DNA from: Flavobacterium buctense
GTDB lineage: Bacteria; Bacteroidota; Bacteroidia; Flavobacteriales; Flavobacteriaceae
DNA: 64,000 bases
Direction: 5' to 3'
Assembly: GCF_014486695.1 (NCBI RefSeq)
Contig: NZ_JACTAB010000008.1
Location: forward strand, 1 to 64,000
The notes beneath the pieces are model-generated. The model made no database searches and was not told where the DNA came from. It was given only the letters and a program-made list of their open reading frames with translations. A program made the translations under genes and the position numbers. Position 1 is the stretch's first letter, and every line of letters starts with the position of its first letter. Below are positions 59,401 to 64,000 of the stretch, piece after piece.

Positions 59401-59919
59401 AATACTATTCAAGCCGTTCCTCATTTTAATTCAGATCAAATTATTCCTTTGGGAATTAGAACTTCTGTTGAAGGATTAACAACCATAAAAATTGCCGGTT
59501 TAGAAAATATTTCAGAATCAACTAATATTTACATTCACGATAATGAAACCGGATTAGATCATAATATCAGAAATAGTGAATTTGCTATTTCACTCCCGAT
59601 TGGAGAATATGATAACCGATTTTCATTGCGTTTCTCCGGGCAGACTTTAGGTGTAAATGACCCAATAAAAGTTAATCCTATTATTTATTTCACTAATGCC
59701 GATAGCAGTTTGAATATTAGAAACACTGATATAAATACTACTTTAAAATCGGTGACCTTATTTAATCTTTTAGGACAACAAATAGCAACCTATTCTATTG
59801 AAAACAGGAACCAACAAGATTTAAAAATACCTATATCTAATATTGCCAGCGGAACTTATATTGTTAAAATAACTTCTGATTTCGGAAGAACATTTAGTCA
59901 AAAAATCATTAAAAAATAA
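53425..59919 (+). CDS. Giant multidomain surface protein with T9SS sorting domain
   Basis: A 2164-residue exported protein. The signal peptide (about 1-40) is followed by a beta-rich domain. A TIG/IPT-like domain (about 204-286) and two BIG2-like domains (GTWSSASTSIATINASNGVV, 282-435) come next. Three Ig-like repeats (about 435-712) share a DYYCVVSG motif, then three PKD-like repeats (about 713-1017, TYSWSAPIVTGG and TYSWGNPIVTGG). A jelly-roll/MAM-like domain (about 1143-1312) precedes Ig-like and other modules. The C-terminus (about 2073-2164) is a type A T9SS sorting domain ending FSQKIIKK. I infer a cell-surface adhesin or matrix protein; the ligand is unknown. Confidence 0.88.
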   Translation: MKKNYMQTENRFSLELFFSKKYILLLVMLLLVGSQSTSAQTAGPNNPSSGTFIAGANIDWTNSGNITNTADANYASATLGGAGNTDYLLGSNYGFSIPTGAIINGIVVNIRRSTSAINGGRITRDNDVYLVKGGVIVGNDKATTTAYTTSLAVATYGSATDTWGTTWTPAEINATNFGAVLSINANNSLTATVDYIRITVHYTTIGFSPASACTNSNASVVITGNYIAATSAVSFNGVSATFIQNNNSQVTATLPIGATTGTIALTTPQGSATSAANFIVNPLPILTAITGNTSVCIGSTTTLSNTTAGGTWSSASTSIATINASNGVVSGIAAGTSLITYTYTDGNGCTNSVNTTVTVNALPVVSTPSSVCLGNTTQLSPNTGGTWISNDLSKATIDNTGLVNSVAVGNVTFTFTNNTTTCSSTTTTLSVLALPTVTSHPLATQTVCSGSAVSLSVGASGAGLTFQWYNGINPLSNGGSISGATTATLTINPINLGQASTDYYCVVSGTCTPSVSSNNAEIIVIENVIISTQPTTSQTLCTGDTATFSVVATGAGLTYQWYKGATALVDSAIILGATTDTLTLSSLVSADAGTDYYCLVSGTSPCSAVSSANATLNINQSAAIATQPQLSQNICESGSVNLSVTATGGSLLYQWFKGSNSLNNGGTISGANSASLTINPISLSDAGTDYYCVVSNGCSTGDTSNNAEIIVSPKAFIPAQTLTVCNGVAFTLTPIDGVPNSGTIVPANTTYSWSAPIVTGGMLGGQASIGQQASINGTLSNPTNVNQTATYTVTPKSGTSPNCDGASFTVTITVKPSASIQDISTAICTDGTVTITPTHAGLNIVPTGTTYSWGNPIVTGGITGATSENGLASFSQTLNNPTNIAQTATYTITPETATCIGTPFEVIVTVNPKPESAVNQSNQTACSDVLFSPIIVSNTNSQAVTYSWTRDNTINVFGPTNGTSGTITVGNTFSLSQILTNNTTSAQTVVYTFTPTSTNGCIGEPITSTVILNVPSVGGTASISLPNVTPVVRTTTVCHFGSGMVYLSGHTGNIVGWQSTTNGGTTWTTIANTTSSLSYSNITQTTFFRAIIQNGNACNLAYSFIALVDVIPNIRPTPVTATPQTICVGGSSVLYSESGFATSSYIAEGGTFSNANPDNWLVDGCGNCLNAGGSNTTIGPFRLSATNGGTYSGINYTSIGKFAIANGNFNSIMQTPIFNTYGLTTANISFNHAFNLQAGASVSVELSLDGGTTYSIVLASFTGPSTRSPYNAFPNQTIDLSNYIGQPNLRVRFVYNGTTNSSWAIDNILIPESPANLTTQWVDSITGQVISTTATATVTPTVTTTYAVTSYLNGCTSYGPEGTTYITVNVNPRPTANIGPSQTICLGNPATFSVALTGSAPWSITYSNGSTTTTVNNITTNPYVFNVNGLTANRTFTITAVSDSRCTATPSDISGSAVVTVLNGTPGLWTGAVSTDWFDCKNWAGGMPSATINAQIPAGAVRMPLIDPSTSSFAALYSNIARAQDVIIANAASLTMATNSDLYVSRDWRNSGTFTPGMGTVTFNSAIANQVQTINTGIKTNETFYNLTLNNSNSARGINLVTNFELTVANHLSLLSGDLRLTGEAQLIQNGATANPSSGIGKILKDQQGTQSSYHYNYWSSPVTTNGINYSIGGVLRDGSDVATNPFNPSALNFGADVNFADGALTFPANLSTGWMYKFTSVSTVYAGWQHIGSTGTVNPAEGFTMKGVTGTGVVTAEQNYVFVGKPNNGTIGLNISLNQSYLVGNPYPSALDADEFIKDNIKDGAGRAATNIFNGALYFWDHFGGQTHILGQYVGGYATYTLMGGVVALSNDPLTANNGSNGTKTPKRYIPVAQGFFIGTGPTTDLTTNNPGLSTPITGGTITFKNSQRVFKVESAVDSQFFRTQNDSDAVDTVNDERQKIRLLFESPNQLYRQILVGVDENSTNSFDIGYDAPMIDLNTDDLYWNISNSKNTIQAVPHFNSDQIIPLGIRTSVEGLTTIKIAGLENISESTNIYIHDNETGLDHNIRNSEFAISLPIGEYDNRFSLRFSGQTLGVNDPIKVNPIIYFTNADSSLNIRNTDINTTLKSVTLFNLLGQQIATYSIENRNQQDLKIPISNIASGTYIVKITSDFGRTFSQKIIKK

Positions 59920-59935
59920 TTTATAAACTAAAAAG

Positions 59936-59985
59936 TTTGCAAAAAAATAAAAGTGCCTTATAAAGTGTTTTTATTTTTTTGCAAA
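59936..59985 (+). terminator. 17-bp stem after the giant surface protein gene
   Basis: The perfect stem TTTGCAAAAAAATAAAA (59936-59952) pairs with its complement at 59969-59985 around a 16-nt loop, 16 nt after the stop codon. The 3' arm is itself U-rich, so it is probably a terminator despite the lack of a separate U-tract. Confidence 0.7.
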
Positions 59986-60132
59986 TTATCAGCAAAATAA
60001 CTCAAAATCAAATAATTATTTAAAAAATAACAGATTAATAGTATAAATACTTTCAATAAATTAAAATTGTTAAAAACATAAGGATTTACTAACATATTTG
60101 TTTAATAATAAGAAATTAATGCTCTAATTTCT

Positions 60133-60140
60133 TATATTTG
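60133..60140 (+). promoter_or_regulatory. Putative -7 box for the second giant surface protein
   Basis: TATATTTG is a full match to TAnnTTTG, 41 nt before the ATG at 60182. A -33 TTG at normal spacing is not evident. Confidence 0.48.
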
Positions 60141-60181
60141 ATTATAAAAATTAAATTGTTAAATGAAAAATGAACTAGTTT

Positions 60182-63100
60182 ATGAAAAACAATTACAAAA
60201 CCCTAAACAATGCTTGTTTGACAAGATACTTTGAAATAAAAAAAATACTTTTCTCACTTCTTATATTAATCGCTAGTCATACCGCTTTTTCACAAGTCAC
60301 AATTACTAAACCCAACTTATCCATAAGTGTTTGTTCAGGATATCCCTCAAGTTACAACTCTTTAGGAAACATTGTAATCACTGAAACTGCCAATGGAAAT
60401 TTTGCTACCGGAACTAATGTTGTTATCGATTTGGTTGCTCCAACAAACTTTGAATTCTTGGCCGGAACCGGAACCGTCACTTATGCTGCCGGCAATAATA
60501 TTACTGCTGCAGCTATATCTGTTACTGCCAACACCATATCCATAACTTACACTGTTGGAAATACCAACAAGGGAGATACTATGACAATAAGTGGTATCCA
60601 AGTAAGAGCCACAAATACCGCAAGTACAGGAAATATCACAAGAAACACCTCCAGAACGGGAGTTACTCATGGCACTATAAACGGATTAATAAACGGTACA
60701 ACAGTTACAAACACTTTGACATCTGTGACCGGAACCGCACCTTCAACAGCTTTAGCCGGAACCGACCAAAATCTGAGTGCCTGTTCGACTTCAACAACAC
60801 TATCTGGAAACACACCCGGCATTGGAACGGGAAGTTGGTCAGTAATATCGGGTACGGCATCAATAACAACTCCTAGCTCTCCAACTTCTACAGTAACCGG
60901 ACTAGTTCTAGGAACATCGGCTACATTAAGATGGACTATTTCAAATGGTTCTTGTGCTAGTTCATTTGATGATGTTATTATTACAACTTCTTTTGGTTCT
61001 AGTTGTTTGACTTATTGTACTGTTGGAGGAAACACTCCGGCAACCTCATATATTAGCAATGTTACCCTCAATACTATAAATCAGAACAACACTGCTTGGA
61101 ATGGTTATATCGACTATTATCCAAGTGTTTCTACTAATTTAATCCAATCCAATTCTTATACGATAAGTGTTACTATTTGGAATCAAACAACCTCACAAAA
61201 AAACATCTCTGCTTGGATTGATTGGAATTTAAACGGTGTTTTTGACGTTGCCACAGAAACAGTTCTATCAACCATATCAACAGTTGCTGCAGCACAAAGT
61301 GTTACTCTTTCTAATACTTTCACTGTTCCGGGAACCGCTGTGGTAGATTTGTCTAGACTAAGAGTCGAATTGGCTTTTAATGCAGAAGGCGCAGCAGCTC
61401 CATGTAACACAAACACTTTGACGGATGCTCAAGATTACAAAATTAATGTTCAAGACATTTTACCTTGTACAACACCTTCAGTTCAAGCTACTAATTTGAT
61501 TTTAACGCCAGGTGGAACCTCAATTTTAGGTACGTTTACCGCCGCTTCTCCGGCACCCAATAATTACTTAATCATTGTAAATACAACCGGCACAATTCCA
61601 ACTCCCGTAAATGGAACTTCATATACTATTGGAGGAACAGTCGGAGCAGGAAATACTGTTGTCGATATTGACAGCGATACTACGTTTACGGCAACAGGAT
61701 TAACTATTAGTACTCAATACTATTTCTTTATTTTCTCCTTTAACTCATCATGTATTGGCGGACCGTTATTTCTAAATACATCTCCGCTGAGCGGAAACAC
61801 TACTACATTATCTACAAATTATTGTATTCCTACCGGAAACTTAAACTGTACAACCAATGGAGACTATATTGCCAATGTAACTTTGAATACCTTGGTTAAC
61901 AATACAACTTGTTCTTCAGCTGGCTATACCAATTACCCTCCAACGGGGACGCAAACAACAACTGTTACTCGAGGAAACACCTATAATTTAAGTGTTGGTA
62001 CCGGAATTGGAAATAAAAAGCACGGATTGGCTGCATGGATTGATTTTAACCAAAACCAAGTTTTTGATGCGGCCGAATATTTCACTTTTGGAAATGGCGT
62101 AATTGCTAATTCAATCAATACTATTGCCGTTGCAATACCTGCTGGCGCTACATTAGGGACCACCAGAATGAGAATTAGATATGGCAGACAAACAAATGTT
62201 TCTTCAACATCAAGTTGTACCATGGCAGGAACTTTCGGTGAAACAGAGGATTATACTATTACCATAATTGACCCCATTGTATGTATTGCTCCGTTTACAC
62301 AACCTACGGCACTAATACTTAACTCTACCGGAACTACAATAAATGGTAGTTTCACCGCTCCAAGTCCGGCTCCTAATAATTATTTGGTTGTTATCAATAC
62401 TACCGGCACAACTCCAACTCCGGTAAATGGAACATCCTATACTGTCGGAGGAACTGTCGGTGTCGGAAATACGGTAATTGACAATGATTCCAATGTTACT
62501 TTTTTAGCCTCGGGATTAACAACTACTACAACCTATTACATCTTTGTTTTTGCTTATAATTCGGCTTGTACCGGTGGACCGACATACAATACAACAACTC
62601 CTTTAAATGGATCTATCTCCACCATAACCTCTAATTATTGTATTCCATCTGTAACTACCGGCAGAGAGGATGATAATTATTTAACTGAGGTAAGTTTTAT
62701 CGGAACATTAAACGATGTTTCTAACTATTCTACATTTTCATCCGCTCCTTTAGGCTATCAAGATTTTACCACTTTGACCAATTTATCTCGACAAGCCCAA
62801 GGTGAAGGTGTCAATGTGAGTATCCAAGCACTCTTTTCTTCATTTACAAAAGCATGGGTTGATTGGAACAAAGATGGAACTTTTGACAATACAACAGAAA
62901 TAGTATATAACTCAGGAACCATTTCAACAGGCTCAACCACCTTTGGTTTTATTATTCCTCCGGGTCAAGCTTTAGGAAATTACAGAATCCGTATCCGAGT
63001 AGACCTCAATGGAGGCGGAGGATCAACAACATTTACCCCATGTGGCAACCTTGTTAACGGAGGCGAAACTGAAGATTATTTATTTACTGTAGTAGCTAGT

Positions 63101-64000
63101 TGCAATGCTGCCATAAATACTATCACCGATGGAAAATCTTGCGGTCCGGGCACTGTTAATCTAGAAGCCACCAGTTCAATAGTGGTTCCAGCTGTAACTG
63201 AATTTAGATGGTATTCCACTCCAACCGGATCAACACTTGTTGCCACTACACCAACAGGAACTTGGACTACTCCATCAATATCCACCACAACAACTTACTA
63301 TGTTACAGCATACAATGGTTGTGAATCGCTAACAAGAACAGCAGTAACAGCAACTATTAGTCCTATACCAACGGTTACTTTTTTACCGGCTAATCCAACT
63401 TCTTGTGGTGAAGATGTTGGAGTTGAATTATCAGCTTCCGGTGATGTAGAAGAAGTCCATCTAATTGATGAAACATTTGACTCAGGATTAGGCACATTTA
63501 CCAACACAAACATTACTTCAAGTGTTCGAAATCTTGATACCCAATGGCAAAATAGAACCAGCACTTATATTCCCGTAGCCATTTCAGGAGTAAACACCTG
63601 GTATCCTGCAGTTTCCTCCGGCATAAACGGTAACGGATTTGCAATGGCTACTTCAGATTTTGCCAATGCTATCCCTTATGTACAAAATCAAATTGCTTCA
63701 GCAACTGTAAGCACGATAAACTTTACCAGTTTAACATTAAGTCTTAGACTATTTTACTCCAGATATTTTGTCGATGGAGCATTTTTAGCTGATGAATATG
63801 TAACTATTGATGTTTCTACAAACAATGGTGCGAGTTGGATAGAAATAAAACGCTTTACTGAAGATGTGGGCATCGGAACAAAATTTGAAACTTTAACATA
63901 TGATTTATCTTCTTATGTTGGAGTAAGTCAATTAAAAGTAAGAGTAAGATATTACAACAACAATTGGTGTGATGGTATTGCAGTAGATGACATTCAATTA
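60182..64000 (+). CDS. Giant surface protein with GEVED/FnIII-like repeats (runs off right edge)
   Basis: An open frame of 1273 codons to the window edge, so only the N-terminal part is seen. Signal peptide (about 1-38, ending HTAFSQ). A beta-rich N-terminal domain is followed by GEVED-type domains (each ending in a [15 protein letters not shown] or TEDYLFTV motif) alternating with an FnIII-like module that is almost duplicated: the stretch around [20 protein letters not shown] recurs as [20 protein letters not shown]. Then comes an Ig-like module and the start of a jelly-roll (MAM-like) domain. I infer a T9SS-secreted adhesin; the sorting domain lies outside the window. Confidence 0.85.
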   Translation, partial: MKNNYKTLNNACLTRYFEIKKILFSLLILIASHTAFSQVTITKPNLSISVCSGYPSSYNSLGNIVITETANGNFATGTNVVIDLVAPTNFEFLAGTGTVTYAAGNNITAAAISVTANTISITYTVGNTNKGDTMTISGIQVRATNTASTGNITRNTSRTGVTHGTINGLINGTTVTNTLTSVTGTAPSTALAGTDQNLSACSTSTTLSGNTPGIGTGSWSVISGTASITTPSSPTSTVTGLVLGTSATLRWTISNGSCASSFDDVIITTSFGSSCLTYCTVGGNTPATSYISNVTLNTINQNNTAWNGYIDYYPSVSTNLIQSNSYTISVTIWNQTTSQKNISAWIDWNLNGVFDVATETVLSTISTVAAAQSVTLSNTFTVPGTAVVDLSRLRVELAFNAEGAAAPCNTNTLTDAQDYKINVQDILPCTTPSVQATNLILTPGGTSILGTFTAASPAPNNYLIIVNTTGTIPTPVNGTSYTIGGTVGAGNTVVDIDSDTTFTATGLTISTQYYFFIFSFNSSCIGGPLFLNTSPLSGNTTTLSTNYCIPTGNLNCTTNGDYIANVTLNTLVNNTTCSSAGYTNYPPTGTQTTTVTRGNTYNLSVGTGIGNKKHGLAAWIDFNQNQVFDAAEYFTFGNGVIANSINTIAVAIPAGATLGTTRMRIRYGRQTNVSSTSSCTMAGTFGETEDYTITIIDPIVCIAPFTQPTALILNSTGTTINGSFTAPSPAPNNYLVVINTTGTTPTPVNGTSYTVGGTVGVGNTVIDNDSNVTFLASGLTTTTTYYIFVFAYNSACTGGPTYNTTTPLNGSISTITSNYCIPSVTTGREDDNYLTEVSFIGTLNDVSNYSTFSSAPLGYQDFTTLTNLSRQAQGEGVNVSIQALFSSFTKAWVDWNKDGTFDNTTEIVYNSGTISTGSTTFGFIIPPGQALGNYRIRIRVDLNGGGGSTTFTPCGNLVNGGETEDYLFTVVASCNAAINTITDGKSCGPGTVNLEATSSIVVPAVTEFRWYSTPTGSTLVATTPTGTWTTPSISTTTTYYVTAYNGCESLTRTAVTATISPIPTVTFLPANPTSCGEDVGVELSASGDVEEVHLIDETFDSGLGTFTNTNITSSVRNLDTQWQNRTSTYIPVAISGVNTWYPAVSSGINGNGFAMATSDFANAIPYVQNQIASATVSTINFTSLTLSLRLFYSRYFVDGAFLADEYVTIDVSTNNGASWIEIKRFTEDVGIGTKFETLTYDLSSYVGVSQLKVRVRYYNNNWCDGIAVDDIQL

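Noticed and set aside
60163-60231. Short frame starting at an ATG at 60163, upstream of the second giant protein
   Set aside because: It is only about 20 codons, lies in a different frame and overlaps the signal peptide of the real gene.

Overview
The window comes from the chromosome of a Bacteroidota bacterium of the family Flavobacteriaceae, most likely Flavobacterium or a close relative. The evidence is the AT-rich sequence, secreted proteins that end in type IX secretion (T9SS) sorting domains, a SusC/SusD outer-membrane pair, -7 promoter boxes of the form TAnnTTTG, few Shine-Dalgarno sites, and lipoproteins with an acidic run after the lipid cysteine (CSDDD, CADDD). It is mostly core genome. 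I see no phage, insertion sequence, CRISPR array, toxin-antitoxin operon, tRNA or rRNA gene, and no clear new multi-gene system.

Left part (1-7.5 kb): the N-terminal part of a large Ig-repeat surface protein runs off the left edge. It is followed by mnmA with a T9SS subtilase and a flavin oxidoreductase, a MORN-repeat protein, and a two-domain fasciclin lipoprotein. From 7.5 to 20.7 kb, all on the minus strand, are proC, yidC, pyrG, a coupled LysM/PBP1-OsmC-DUF3820 group, guaA, a secreted PNGase F-like protein, eno and carA.

The centre (20.9-38.2 kb) is one minus-strand str-S10-spc-alpha super-operon: rpsL, rpsG, fusA, then rpsJ through rplQ, including secY, infA, rpmJ and rpoA, and without tuf. 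It has a good promoter at its head and a strong terminator at its end. Only four junctions in this 17 kb array exceed 25 nt (rpsJ/rplC, rpsN/rpsH, rpsK/rpsD, rpoA/rplQ). All four can form RNA hairpins, and the rpsH gap also holds an internal promoter.

The right part (38.5-64 kb) holds an Omp85-type outer-membrane protein, an orphan SusC/SusD pair, rlmB, a rhomboid protease, rarA, radC with yjjG and an unknown exported protein, a DUF1287 lipoprotein, mpl with a TPR protein, and two giant cell-surface proteins, the last of which runs off the right edge.

The most unusual non-genic feature is a dispersed element of about 88 bp present in four intergenic copies. They form two outward-facing inverted pairs, one bracketing carA and one bracketing the rhomboid gene. 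This element and the four ribosomal leader structures are the observations most worth following up. All structures were found by eye and have not been tested by folding or database search.
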